The position numbers were made by a program, and so were the translations under genes. A stretch of 64,000 bases of DNA from the NCBI GenBank assembly GCA_014584345.1, contig JACTNB010000030.1:62001-126000 (forward strand), written 5' to 3'. Source of the stretch: Planctomycetota bacterium. GTDB taxonomy: Bacteria; Planctomycetota; Planctomycetia; Planctomycetales; Planctomycetaceae. Below are positions 1-9,150 of the stretch, piece by piece. Under the pieces are notes generated by a model, which ran no database searches, was not told the DNA's origin, and worked only from the letters and a program-made list of their open reading frames with translations. How positions within the stretch are numbered: the stretch's first letter is position 1; each line of letters opens with the position of its first letter.

Positions 1-259
1 ATGGGTATACCCCATTCCCGATTTTTGTTTTCGGCCACTCATGAATACGGTTCCTGGCACACCACTTGCTTCTACTTTACATCATGGCAACTTCCCGACT
101 GAATTCCAGAACTATTTCCACTGCACCAACCCAGGCAAGGGGACAGGCTTGCTGGCGCGAGGACGGGGGAAACAAACGGAAGGAATCTCACGGAAGGGAA
201 ATGCCTGGGTACGAAAGTCTCGGTGAGATCGACCCGGTGCCGCGCGGCTACATGAGCGC

Positions 260-310
<51 letters not shown>

Positions 311-327
311 AGTCGCCCTACTTGCGA

Positions 328-339
328 GGGGGGGGGGGG
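328..339. repeat. Homopolymer of twelve G
   Basis: An uninterrupted G12 tract on the plus strand lies in the 3' untranslated region of the leftward gene, between its stop codon and its terminator. Such tracts are slippage-prone, but it is not inside a recognisable gene or promoter. Confidence 0.8.
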
Positions 340-379
340 ACAGGGAGCGAGCAAGCAGGACGCACACGTTCAGGGGGGA

Positions 380-1510
380 CTAAGGTGTGGTTTTCACCAC
401 GTGGAGGGATGGTCCAGACGAATCCTTTCCATTCTCGGGGAGGGAAGTTTCGGGCTGAGAGGCCCGAGCACGCCAGCCGGCAACTCGAATCATCGAGGGG
501 ACGGCTGGATTGGCTGAGGAAGCCGGGGAATGGTTCCGATCGGCAGTCTGGACTTCGGTCTCGGACTGCTGAGTGTTCTGACGAGGCTCGCGAGAGGTTC
601 CCGCGGGGAAGGGGTTGAAGCCCCCGCCGGATTTTTCCTTGGTATCCTTGGTGTCAAACTTACTGTCCTTCTCGGCCGTCCGCTTTGGCACCGGCGTGGG
701 CGCTTCCGCGCTTTTGGTGGAAATCGGATCGGGCGTTGGCGCCTTGGCCGTCATGGTGCTGCTCCCTTCCTGGAAGGGAACGAAACCAAATGCGGTTTGA
801 GTTCCAATGGGGACCGTGCGATAGGTCGTCACGGGCCGCATGGCGACAACCTGCTCGTCCTCGTAGCGAATCTTGCGAACAGCCACCTGCTTGGTGACGG
901 TATGCGGTTCGAGACGAGCCACCTGGTAATTCACGGTTTGCGTGCCCCGCACCGCGACCTGGCGCGTTATCGGGACGTTATACGCCACCACGTTCGGCAC
1001 ATACTGCCGCTGCGTAACGTAGTTCGGCGTCAATGCAGAGCGAATCTGGTAACCCGTGCGGTTGAACATGCCGAGCAATCCTGGCGAACTATCGTAGGCA
1101 CAGGGGGACATTTTCGCGACCTGTTGACGATTCGTAACCCAGCGTCCCATGTCGCGCGAGACCATCTGGCACTCGGTGACATTCTGATAGGAGACAGTGG
1201 GGATTTCCGCGGTCCGCTGTTCATAAACGGTGCGATATTCGGTGTATTGACGATCTTCGTAGGCGGTCTCGACAATCGGCTTTCGCACGACCTGGGCCAC
1301 CTGCTGATATTCCGTGACTGGCACGGTGCGGTACACAACCTGCGCGGGTTGCTCGCAGACGTTACAGGGATTGTAGGCAACCGGTTGCACGGGCATCGAA
1401 CAGCTTGCGCACGGACTCCGGAAGAGTTGAGCTTCGGATCGCGAAGCGAACGAGACCAGCATGGCCGTGGCCAATGCAGTTGTCAGGGGTCTGAATCGTG
1501 GGAACGACAT
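380..1510 (-). CDS. Secreted Tyr/Val/Gln-rich repeat protein (YTV-repeat-like)
   Basis: An exported protein of unknown function. The ATG at 1510 is preceded by AGGA and gives a normal signal peptide (about residues 1-28, ending SRSEAQ); a GTG lies two codons upstream. Two CxxC pairs (C34/C37 and C49/C52) follow the cleavage site. Residues about 58-250 carry many degenerate repeats of the kind YRTVPVTEYQ, YRTVYEQ, QYVPNVV and YRTVPIG, then a charged Pro/Lys/Ser tail that looks disordered. Tyr-Thr-Val repeats of this sort are known from secreted planctomycete proteins (the YTV repeats of Rhodopirellula); a surface role is inferred from that and the signal peptide. It is a single-gene unit with its own terminator. 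Confidence 0.75.
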   Translation of the reverse strand: MSFPRFRPLTTALATAMLVSFASRSEAQLFRSPCASCSMPVQPVAYNPCNVCEQPAQVVYRTVPVTEYQQVAQVVRKPIVETAYEDRQYTEYRTVYEQRTAEIPTVSYQNVTECQMVSRDMGRWVTNRQQVAKMSPCAYDSSPGLLGMFNRTGYQIRSALTPNYVTQRQYVPNVVAYNVPITRQVAVRGTQTVNYQVARLEPHTVTKQVAVRKIRYEDEQVVAMRPVTTYRTVPIGTQTAFGFVPFQEGSSTMTAKAPTPDPISTKSAEAPTPVPKRTAEKDSKFDTKDTKEKSGGGFNPFPAGTSREPRQNTQQSETEVQTADRNHSPASSANPAVPSMIRVAGWRARASQPETSLPENGKDSSGPSLHVVKTTP

Positions 1511-2115
1511 GGGCACAGTCCTGAAATTAGAGGAGCAAACAATTTGTCTGGGGCTGAAAACAACGAACTCGGCTACACAGGGTCAAGTGGTGGAATTCGC
1601 TGCTGCATCGAAATCCGGGCAAACGGGTGGATTCGATGCCAACGGTGAATCAGGACATTCCAGAGTGATTCAGGTTGTCCATGATTCGCTTTTGCTGGAA
1701 GTTATAGAATGGCTTGTGATGGGTCCCCGGGATCATTCGCATGGTCTGTATTCGCGGCGATCAATCACCAGGACGGGGCGGGTTTTATCGGAACCTGCCC
1801 GAGACGGTCAAGAGTTTCCCCAGCTTCTTGCCGACCTTGAAAGAATTACATTCAGTTCCACCACTTTCGACACCAAAACCCTGTTTTTCAAGCCTGAAAC
1901 CGCCCTGCCCGTCGGCTTGCAGCGGCCGCGACTTGAGCCGATTTTTCTTCCCGCGGAAGTTTAGCCAAAATATTCCTTCAGGAATCCCTGGCCCCCACCC
2001 TCCCCTGCAGCTTCTCCTGACCGGGCGCTCGCTTTTTCCGGGAAACGCCACAGGGATTCTCCCCAGCGGGAACGCGGGACGGTACGGGAACAGTTAAGCG
2101 GCAGACGGACGAGTC
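1511..2115. other. Intergenic region, no gene seen
   Basis: About 600 bases between two leftward genes. It must hold the promoter of the secreted repeat protein near its left end and the 3' end of the CNNM operon at its right end. The open frames here have no family features. A 5-bp stem (ATTCC/GGAAT) followed by ATTTT on the minus strand near 1965-1990 is too weak to call a terminator. Confidence 0.4.
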
Positions 2116-3111
2116 TCAGTCCAGCAGAGGTTGAGCGGCTAGCCCCCCTTGCAGCAGGGCTTCCACGAGCACGCGGCGACGGACGATGCCGACAATCTGA
2201 ACGCCATCCATGATAACCCCCATGTCGCAATCCTGTTGCTGCAGGCGCAGCAAGGCCTCCAGACGCGTGCTCTCGATCGGAATTTCGGTCATCGGCATCC
2301 GAATTTCATTCAAGGCGGCCTGATGCAGCAACAGCTCACAAACACGGTAATAACTGGGGCGCTTTTGTCCTTCGGATTCTTCCATTACGGCCACTTCCAC
2401 CAGGCCGAATGCCCGCGCATGTTCGAGTAACTGAGCCCGCGTCGGCTGTTCGATCGTGGTAAAGGCCACCTCGCGGGGAGTCACCAGATTGTCGAGCCTC
2501 AGGCTGGCGTTCAGGAAGACTCCCTGGATGAGGTCGTGCTGCATCCGCGTGACGACCCCCTCCTCGTGCCCTTGGCCAATCACGTTGGCCAGGGGACGCC
2601 GCCCCAGGATTCGCAGCATCGGTTGCCGCTGTACTCCTCCCAGTTTCTGCAACAAACCCGTAAACAGCATCAGGGGCCAACTGAAGGGGAGCAGCAGCAG
2701 ATGCGCGATCCAGAAAAAGTGAAAATAGCGCTTCAGCATCAAGAGCGGGGCCTGGTAATGCAGGGACTTCGGCAGCAGTTCCCCGAAGACAAACACCACC
2801 GGGGAAATCAGAACCGTCACCGCCACTTCCTTCAGTTCGGATAGACTGCCCAGCGCCTGGATCGCTCCGCAACTGACGGCGTAGGTCGTCACGTAATTGG
2901 CGATGTTGTTGCCGATCAGGATGGTGGCCACGAACTGCGAGGGATTCGCCGCGAAGTTCAGGATGCGGCGCGACAATACGTCTCCGGTTTGCGCGTCGAT
3001 ATTCAGCCGCAGCTTGCTGGCGCGGTAAAACGCGGTTTCGATGCCGCTGAAGAAATAGGAGAGCCTCAGACCGACCAGAAACAGCAGCCAAATCCCCAGC
3101 CAGAGAATCAT
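2116..3111 (-). CDS. CNNM/DUF21-domain membrane protein with CBS pair, second of a tandem pair
   Basis: A 331-residue relative of the CorC/HlyC/CNNM family. Residues 1-180 form the DUF21 transmembrane domain, with the typical small-residue motif of the first helix (SYFFSGIETAFYRASK) and the conserved IGNNIANY stretch. Residues about 200-325 look like a diverged pair of CBS domains. The CorC_HlyC domain that ends classical members is missing, so it is shorter than usual (about 420). Its ATG overlaps the stop of the upstream homologue by 4 bases (ATGA), so the two are translationally coupled. CNNM proteins act in Mg2+ or other divalent cation transport or its control; a heteromeric pair is my inference. 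Confidence 0.85.
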   Translation of the reverse strand: MILWLGIWLLFLVGLRLSYFFSGIETAFYRASKLRLNIDAQTGDVLSRRILNFAANPSQFVATILIGNNIANYVTTYAVSCGAIQALGSLSELKEVAVTVLISPVVFVFGELLPKSLHYQAPLLMLKRYFHFFWIAHLLLLPFSWPLMLFTGLLQKLGGVQRQPMLRILGRRPLANVIGQGHEEGVVTRMQHDLIQGVFLNASLRLDNLVTPREVAFTTIEQPTRAQLLEHARAFGLVEVAVMEESEGQKRPSYYRVCELLLHQAALNEIRMPMTEIPIESTRLEALLRLQQQDCDMGVIMDGVQIVGIVRRRVLVEALLQGGLAAQPLLD

Positions 3112-4409
3112 GGAGTCCTCCCTTGTGACGTGGAGTTTTCCCTGTCCCGCTCGAGCAGCACGCGAATCCGGCTGGGACCACTGACATCAAACACACGCAT
3201 GCGCCAGCCCTGCCAGACACATTGATCGCCCACTTCCGGAAAACGGCGCAGCAGTTGATGCAGTAATCCGGCGACGGTCACACTGGGCTCGGCTTCCGGG
3301 TCGTAGGGGAGATTCAAATGTTGCGCCAGGAACCGCAACGTCGTTAATCCATCGAGGTGATAAGTCTCGTCGCCGATTTTCAGCAACGTGTCCCGGGTAT
3401 GAATCAATCGTGTCGGCGTGGTGGATACCGTAAAAATCGAGTCCAGCAGGTCCTGCTGGCTGAGCATGCCGATCGTCTGACCATACTCATCCACAACGAC
3501 GGCTGTGTGACACAGCTTTTCCCGCATCATCGACAGCGCGCGGGCCGCATGCGCGCACCAGGGGACGTAGACCACGGTTTCGCGAAAGGAACGCAAGCCT
3601 TTTTTCGGGTTGTAGATGGTGCCCGTCAGCCAATACACCCCACACACCTGATCCGTCCCCGGTTCCACCACGGCGGCAAAGCCCCCCGGGGGCAGGCTGC
3701 GCCCGAGATCGCGCCAGACGACGGGTTCCGTCACGGTGATATACGTGCCCCGTGGACGCATCAGTTCTTCCACCGTGGTCTCCTTCAAATCGAGTATCTG
3801 ATGCAGCACCTTGCGTTCGTGCTGTATCATTTCGCTCGACTGGGACGAAAGATCGACCGCTTTTTCCAGATCCTCCGCTTCCAGAAACACTTCCTGTTCC
3901 AAACGCGGCCAGAACCCTCGCTTCAATCCCCGCGTGATCATCAGCAGCGGCGGAATCACCCGATCGAGCACGGTAACACTCAGCGCGAGAGGCCAGACCA
4001 CGAACAGCGAAATCCGTCGCGGAAACACCACCGAAAGGCTCTTGGGCAGAACCTCTCCCAGGAGAATTATGGAGACCAGCCCAAGGGCGCCAATCATCCA
4101 GCTTCCCTCAGGATAACCCGCCAGGGCCAGGCGACGGGCCACCACCACGCTGACCGCGAAATACGACAGGTTCGTGACCAGATTCCAGAACAGAATGGCC
4201 GTCAACAAGCGCGAGGAGTCTCCCAGCAGGGCGACGATGCGGCGTTCGAGCACCGAACCTTCCAAGAATGCCTGCAGGTCGTTGCGCGATAGCGAAAACA
4301 GGGCCGTCTCGCTGGCGGAAAAAAAGCCCGACAGGATTGTCAGCGCCAGCATGACGCCAACGCCAGGCAACCACAGGGCCATGGTCTGGAATACCTCGTG
4401 AAACATCAT
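3108..4409 (-). CDS. CNNM/CorC-HlyC family protein with CBS pair
   Basis: A complete family member of 433 residues: DUF21 transmembrane domain (about 10-190, with SGFFSASETALFSLSR), a CBS pair (about 205-330) and a C-terminal CorC_HlyC domain (about 340-425). In the second CBS domain the DEYGQTIGMLSQQDLLD stretch matches the family well. Two ATG codons are adjacent (4409 and 4406) and neither has a clear ribosome site. It is the first gene of a two-gene operon with the shorter homologue downstream (4-base overlap). The family is implicated in magnesium or cobalt efflux or sensing; the old name 'hemolysin' is misleading. Confidence 0.9.
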   Translation of the reverse strand: MMFHEVFQTMALWLPGVGVMLALTILSGFFSASETALFSLSRNDLQAFLEGSVLERRIVALLGDSSRLLTAILFWNLVTNLSYFAVSVVVARRLALAGYPEGSWMIGALGLVSIILLGEVLPKSLSVVFPRRISLFVVWPLALSVTVLDRVIPPLLMITRGLKRGFWPRLEQEVFLEAEDLEKAVDLSSQSSEMIQHERKVLHQILDLKETTVEELMRPRGTYITVTEPVVWRDLGRSLPPGGFAAVVEPGTDQVCGVYWLTGTIYNPKKGLRSFRETVVYVPWCAHAARALSMMREKLCHTAVVVDEYGQTIGMLSQQDLLDSIFTVSTTPTRLIHTRDTLLKIGDETYHLDGLTTLRFLAQHLNLPYDPEAEPSVTVAGLLHQLLRRFPEVGDQCVWQGWRMRVFDVSGPSRIRVLLERDRENSTSQGRTP

Positions 4410-4471
4410 GCATTCAACTGGTTAATGGGGCAAACGCGGAATCCACGGGCCAACGCGCACTCTCCCGGAAT

Positions 4472-6220
4472 TCAGCTTTTCTCGATCGTCGCGCGCCCCA
4501 GGGAAACATCGAACTCGCTGATGGCAGGCATCATCATGGCCAGGGCCGTGAAACCATAGGCCGCGCAGACCGCAAGAAACACACTGAAGGATTCGCCGAG
4601 CAAAAAGGCCGTGATTGCGTAAAAGGTCACGAAAGGGAGCACCCCCGCAGACAGCGTCAACGCGGGAGAAGGATTCCGATGCGTCAGTGAAGCCCACAAT
4701 CCGATGCTGCCGCCTACGATAAATATCAGAAAACTCGGGAGTTGCAACGCAAACGAGGAACGGGCTTCGACTATCAGGATCATGCAGATAAAGATCCCGA
4801 TGAACAGGAAAAAAATGGTCCCCAGGCTGTTGATAATGGCCGTCCGGGAATTGTCGAAGCTGATCGCGGAATGTAGCCCCAGCATGGCCGCAAACGCACA
4901 CAGCATGATATACCCCACTCCCAGGTAAACCACCTGTTCGGCGGCAATCAATTGCTGGACGAACAGCATGCCCACGAAGAGCAATGGCACCAGCAGAGCT
5001 TCGCGGGCATTGTAAAAGACACCCAGCAGTTTCCCGCCGATGAATTCCCGCGGAGATATTTCCGTCACCAGCAATACTTCGAGTGTTTGCCCATCCCGTT
5101 CGCTGGTAATGGATGTCACCGCCTGGGCATTCACCAGCATCAGCGACAGCAACGCCAGCAGCACAAATCCCAGCCCCTGCCAGGAGACCATGCCCAACAC
5201 CAGCGCATCCGTCGCGCCCCCGCGAAACAAGGCCAAGCCAATCAGCCCGGCAAAGAGAATATAGGCCAGTTTGATCAGAAAAATCTTGCGGCCATACGCC
5301 TTGGTCATGATTTCACGCCAGAGTATGGGCCGATTCCAAACCGTGCGGGCCTGCCGCGTGCGGCCGCCGGATTTGTCCTCCTTGACGGCAACAAACACGC
5401 TTTTCGAAGGATTCCAGTTTCGCAGATTGACAATCGTGATCAGATTCAGCAAAACGGCCAACCCCAGCAAAACTCCCAGCGAATGCCATAGCGACAACTC
5501 GCTGATGCGGGAAAGCCCCCCCATCGAAAAGGGACTAACCACGCGCAACAGCGAACGATACGGATCGAGCGCGCCAATCCATTCCCCGGCAGATGTTTGC
5601 GGCCCCACCAGGAATGTCAGCATCTCGACGATCGCCAGAAAGGCAACCAATCCCAACAGACTGATCGACAACGTCTGAAAGGTTTTCTCGCGCCAAAAAG
5701 CAACCAGAATCCCCCAACTCCCAGCCGCATACACTGCTGCCCCGGTGATCGCCAGCAACCAGCCGATCTGCAGCAGGCTGACGCCACCCAGCAGCCGCAC
5801 AAACACGAACAGGGGAAGCGAACACAACAGCAGCGTAAACACATTCAGCAGGCTGGCCAGCAACTTACCCAATACCAGTTCCCGGTCCTTGAGATCCGTC
5901 ATCAACAACAGCAACAGGGTCCGGCGATCCTTTTCGGCTGCTACATTCCCTGCGGAAAACAGCAGACCAGCGAACAGCAGCAACGTGAGCTGAATAAACG
6001 CGAAAATCTGGAAGACATATGCCCCAAAACGTGCCGTGGCCCCCGGGCTACGATACTGCTGCCAGCCAAACGTTGCCTGGTTAGCAGTGTACAAGAGCAC
6101 AAAAAAGGCGAACAGATATCCCGCCCGCATGGCGTAAGTTTTCAGTTGACGCGGGGCCGTCAACGCTTCCCGCGAAAAAATTGGTCCGGCGAGCAATACC
6201 AGCCTCCCTTTTAAATCCAT
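4472..6220 (-). CDS. ABC-2 type transporter permease, internally duplicated
   Basis: A large integral membrane protein (582 residues from the ATG at 6220; a TTG lies one codon upstream). It contains two copies of the ABC-2 permease signature: AEKDRRTLLLLLMTDLKDR followed by ELVLGKLLA in the first half, and SERDGQTLEVLLVTEISPR followed by EFIGGKLLG in the second. Each copy sits in its own set of hydrophobic helices, so one chain probably supplies both halves of a transporter channel. No ATP-binding subunit is encoded next to it; downstream lies the CNNM operon and upstream a divergent Fe-S gene. The substrate cannot be told. Such permeases often work in export or gliding-type systems, but nothing here supports a specific role. 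Confidence 0.85.
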   Translation of the reverse strand: MDLKGRLVLLAGPIFSREALTAPRQLKTYAMRAGYLFAFFVLLYTANQATFGWQQYRSPGATARFGAYVFQIFAFIQLTLLLFAGLLFSAGNVAAEKDRRTLLLLLMTDLKDRELVLGKLLASLLNVFTLLLCSLPLFVFVRLLGGVSLLQIGWLLAITGAAVYAAGSWGILVAFWREKTFQTLSISLLGLVAFLAIVEMLTFLVGPQTSAGEWIGALDPYRSLLRVVSPFSMGGLSRISELSLWHSLGVLLGLAVLLNLITIVNLRNWNPSKSVFVAVKEDKSGGRTRQARTVWNRPILWREIMTKAYGRKIFLIKLAYILFAGLIGLALFRGGATDALVLGMVSWQGLGFVLLALLSLMLVNAQAVTSITSERDGQTLEVLLVTEISPREFIGGKLLGVFYNAREALLVPLLFVGMLFVQQLIAAEQVVYLGVGYIMLCAFAAMLGLHSAISFDNSRTAIINSLGTIFFLFIGIFICMILIVEARSSFALQLPSFLIFIVGGSIGLWASLTHRNPSPALTLSAGVLPFVTFYAITAFLLGESFSVFLAVCAAYGFTALAMMMPAISEFDVSLGRATIEKS

Positions 6221-6456
6221 CAAACAGCCCGCGCCGGTGAACGAGACGTAACATACCCGGCAACGCAGCGTCAGAATACAGGATAGCCAGCCCCATCAGC
6301 AACGAGACAAACGCATTTTCAGGGGAATTTGATTTTCTGCCCTGCCGTGGACAATTTGCCGATTCCCGCCAGTTGGAAAATCAAGGGGAGCCTGCAATAC
6401 TAGGTATGTGGCCCGCACCGCCACGCATCCCATAATTCCTGTTGAACGAATAACTC
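6221..6456. promoter_or_regulatory. Divergent promoter region
   Basis: The 236 bases between the leftward ABC permease and the rightward LutA-like gene must carry both promoters. I see no operator or convincing -35/-10 pair. Confidence 0.35.
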
Positions 6457-7233
6457 ATGCACGTTGCCCTGTTCGTCCCCTGTTATATTGACCAACTTTT
6501 CCCCGATGTCGCCTGGGCCAGTATTGAATTACTCGAAGCCCACGGATGCCAGGTGGATGTTCCCGATGCCCCCGTCTGTTGTGGCCAACCGATGGCCAAC
6601 ACCGGTTGCTGGGACGATGCCCGCCCCCTGGCCCGCGCGCTGGTAAAGAATTACGCCCATTTCGACCATATCGTCTGCCCTTCGGGCAGTTGCGTCTCGA
6701 TGATCGTCAATCATTATCACGATCTCGTCGGCCACGGCAGCGAATACGAACACGTGGCGCGGAACACCTGGGAATTGTGTGCCTTTCTGACGGATGTGCT
6801 GAAGGTGGATCAATTCGACCTGTCCTTCCCGTTTCGCGTCGGGCTGCATCAAAGTTGCCACGGACTTCGGGAATTACGGCTGGGGTCCTCCAGTGAAGTG
6901 ATGGGTGCCGAGTTCAGCAAGGCACGCAGCCTGCTGGAAAAAATCCCCGACTTGGAACTGGTCCCCCTGACACGCCAGGACGAATGCTGCGGTTTCGGCG
7001 GAACCTTTGCCGTCTCCGAGGAAGCGGTTTCCTGCATGATGGGGAACGATCGCATCCACGACCACCTGCGGGCCGGGGCGCAAGTGTTGACGGCGGGAGA
7101 CATGTCTTGCCTGATGCACCTGGAGGGCCTGATCCGGCGACAGAACATCCCGCTTGCCGTCATGCACATCGCGCAAATTCTGGCCGGCAGGCAACCCGAT
7201 CCCGCGCGAGTTTCCCCCCATGCCACCCCTTGA
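6457..7233 (+). CDS. lutA: LutA-type (Fe-S) oxidoreductase, two CCG domains
   Basis: A 258-residue protein with two cysteine-rich CCG domains: the first has VPCYID and VCCGQPMANTG, the second has HQSCHGLRELRL and DECCGFGGTFA. This is the architecture of LutA/YkgE, one of three proteins for growth on L-lactate, and also of heterodisulfide-reductase and glycolate-oxidase subunits that bind Fe-S clusters. The partners LutB and LutC are not adjacent, so it is either an orphan or works with distant genes. The stop codon overlaps the start of the following membrane-protein gene by 14 bases. The LutA call is by family; the physiological substrate is unproven. Confidence 0.85.
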   Translation: MHVALFVPCYIDQLFPDVAWASIELLEAHGCQVDVPDAPVCCGQPMANTGCWDDARPLARALVKNYAHFDHIVCPSGSCVSMIVNHYHDLVGHGSEYEHVARNTWELCAFLTDVLKVDQFDLSFPFRVGLHQSCHGLRELRLGSSSEVMGAEFSKARSLLEKIPDLELVPLTRQDECCGFGGTFAVSEEAVSCMMGNDRIHDHLRAGAQVLTAGDMSCLMHLEGLIRRQNIPLAVMHIAQILAGRQPDPARVSPHATP

Positions 7234-7882
7234 TGCCCAACGCCCACCGGAATCCCCTACAGCCGATTCCGGGAACGCGGTCATCGCTGGGGAGCAGGAA
7301 ACAGCCCTCTTCATCCGGCACATGCGAATTGGCTGTTATCTATTTCTGTTTATTGCCGTATTGCATGGGGTGCTGACGCTGCTGGTGTTCCTCCCCTTTG
7401 CACAACACCTACTCCGTGTCGGTCTCGCGAATTTCGGTCCACCCGTTATCTGGCTGACACAACTGGCGATTCTGGCCTGGCCCGCCTCCATAGCGTTGAT
7501 CTTTACATTTCTCGCGATGTGCACCTTGCGGGAATTATGGGTGCTGACCTCCGGTTCCCTGACGCATCACGGTATCTTTCGCAAAAAGCGGATTGAACTG
7601 AAGGACGTGGTGGTACTCCATTGGTGGCCGTTCAATCACATGATTCTCGTGCGGGGCCCTGCTTGTCGCATTCCGATGTTTCTCGACAGCATGTCCGCCG
7701 CAGTGAAGTTGCAGGTCATCGACCTGTTACACCAGCGCATCCCCAAGGAGAAACAGGTTCACTGGTCGCGGTTTGAGCGATTCTACTTGAACCCACTCCG
7801 GAAACGCCTGGCCCGCCGCCAACGCCACCATTACAGCAACGGCGGAGAAAACGACTGTCCGTCACATGCGGAAAGGCAATAG
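7220..7882 (+). CDS. Membrane protein with a PH-like C-terminal part
   Basis: Unrecognised. The ATG at 7220 overlaps the end of lutA by 14 bases; a later ATG at 7319 would still keep both helices. Two hydrophobic segments follow (IGCYLFLFIAVLHGVLTLLV and a second from VIWLTQLAILAW onward). The segment after them alternates beta-like stretches (ELWVLTSGSLTHHGIF, RIELKDVVVLHWW, MILVRGPACRIPMFL), the pattern of bacterial PH-type membrane proteins. The end is very basic. It is probably cotranscribed with lutA, but no functional link is visible. Confidence 0.6.
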   Translation: MPPLDAQRPPESPTADSGNAVIAGEQETALFIRHMRIGCYLFLFIAVLHGVLTLLVFLPFAQHLLRVGLANFGPPVIWLTQLAILAWPASIALIFTFLAMCTLRELWVLTSGSLTHHGIFRKKRIELKDVVVLHWWPFNHMILVRGPACRIPMFLDSMSAAVKLQVIDLLHQRIPKEKQVHWSRFERFYLNPLRKRLARRQRHHYSNGGENDCPSHAERQ

Positions 7883-7894
7883 CGTGATCGCGAC

Positions 7895-9091
7895 TTACTT
7901 GATTTTCCACAGGTTGCGATCGCTGCGAAGATACAAGGCCCCATTGGCGGCAGAGGGCGTGGCGAGGATCGTCTGCTCGAAATCACGCGTATGAATGACC
8001 TCCCCCTGTTCGGCATCCAGGCGCACAACCTGCCCCAACCCCTGTTCGTTGAAGCAATACAAGCGATTGGCTGAAATAATAGGCGTCGCGCTGAATTTTC
8101 CCGTCAGTCGACATTGCCATTTCCGCTCCCCATTGGTGATATCGGCACACACCAGCACGCCTGCGTTGTTGATCACATAGGCACGGCCTTCGTGCACCAG
8201 CGGGCTTGCCGTTGAAGGAGATAATTGAGCGACTTGCCAGAGGATTTCCGGCGTGCGGGGATCGCTGGAACCTGGCTTGATGGCCGTCAGTCCATGCGAA
8301 GGAACATAGGCAACTCCATTGGCCACGGTGAGCGAAGGAATCGTCGCTGCCCCATCCAGATATTCCCAGGCCGTTGCCCCCGTGCGCGGATCGACCGCCG
8401 AAACCCCCTTCGAGGACTGCAACAATACCAGCGAATTGTCTTCCGGCCAGACGATGGGTGACGTCCAGTTGGCGCTGCGCGGACGTTCGAGTTGCCAGCG
8501 TGTCGTTCCATCTTCCGCATTCAGGCCAAACGTGAGCGACTGGGTGTCGTTTTCCGCCATGCAGACCACCGTGCCGTCGCGGACCACCAGCGAGGAAGCC
8601 ATCCCCAGGCTGTTGCTGACGTTCGGAAAATCGAAGGTCAACCCGCGATACCATTGCAGGTTACCCTCCAAATCGAGGCAGATCACGTCGTTCGAGGAAT
8701 AAAACGCGAAAATCCGCTGTCCGTCACTGGCCGGCGTGGGAGTCGCGACGCACATCTTTTCATGACAGATGGTGCGTCCCGTGGCCCAGAATTCACGCTG
8801 CCACAGTTTGTCGCCCGTCTTTTCGGAAAAGCAGGCCACAATCAGGCGATCCTGCCGATACCCGTCGCTGCAGGTCAGGATTACCCGATCCCCCAAAATA
8901 ATGGGAGACGACAACCCCCGACCTGACAGCGAGGCCGTCCACTCGCTGCCGTCCAGCGTTTCGGGCAAGGGGGTGCCGCGCACAATTCCGCTGTTATCGG
9001 AACCGCGAAATTGCAGCCAGTCCTCCGCCCACGCGGCGGTGAACAGATTGCATACCAGGCAGGCGACACAAATTCGATTCAGCAATTTCAT
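7895..9091 (-). CDS. Secreted PQQ-type beta-propeller protein
   Basis: An exported beta-propeller protein of 398 residues. The ATG at 9091 gives a clean signal peptide (MKLLNRICVACLVCNLFTAAWA) followed by EDWLQFRG, the usual opening of planctomycete PQQ-like proteins. Repeated blades show the PQQ/WD-like pattern, for example FSEKTGDKLWQREFW, VDPRTGATAWEY and LDAEQGEVIHTRDF. These proteins resemble BamB and PQQ dehydrogenases but lack visible catalytic residues; they are probably periplasmic scaffolds. It lies 60 bases after the secreted HEAT/jelly-roll gene on the same strand and is probably in an operon with it. It ends 12 bases from the convergent membrane-protein gene. Confidence 0.85.
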   Translation of the reverse strand: MKLLNRICVACLVCNLFTAAWAEDWLQFRGSDNSGIVRGTPLPETLDGSEWTASLSGRGLSSPIILGDRVILTCSDGYRQDRLIVACFSEKTGDKLWQREFWATGRTICHEKMCVATPTPASDGQRIFAFYSSNDVICLDLEGNLQWYRGLTFDFPNVSNSLGMASSLVVRDGTVVCMAENDTQSLTFGLNAEDGTTRWQLERPRSANWTSPIVWPEDNSLVLLQSSKGVSAVDPRTGATAWEYLDGAATIPSLTVANGVAYVPSHGLTAIKPGSSDPRTPEILWQVAQLSPSTASPLVHEGRAYVINNAGVLVCADITNGERKWQCRLTGKFSATPIISANRLYCFNEQGLGQVVRLDAEQGEVIHTRDFEQTILATPSAANGALYLRSDRNLWKIK

Positions 9092-9150
9092 CAACGGACT
9101 CCCTCGCGAAGGACATGAAACTTCGTATGCAGCAGTGGCAATTTGCCCCT

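Noticed and set aside
530..1648. Long plus-strand frame of 372 codons
   Set aside because: It lies antisense to the secreted repeat protein, which has a signal peptide, repeats and a matched terminator; the antisense product has no family features.
2336..3220. Minus-strand frame of 294 codons
   Set aside because: It is a shifted frame of the two CNNM genes, rich in Arg/Gly/Pro as expected for a GC-rich shadow.
3357..4292. Plus-strand frame of 311 codons
   Set aside because: Antisense to the CNNM gene; His/Gln/Arg-rich and without any motif.
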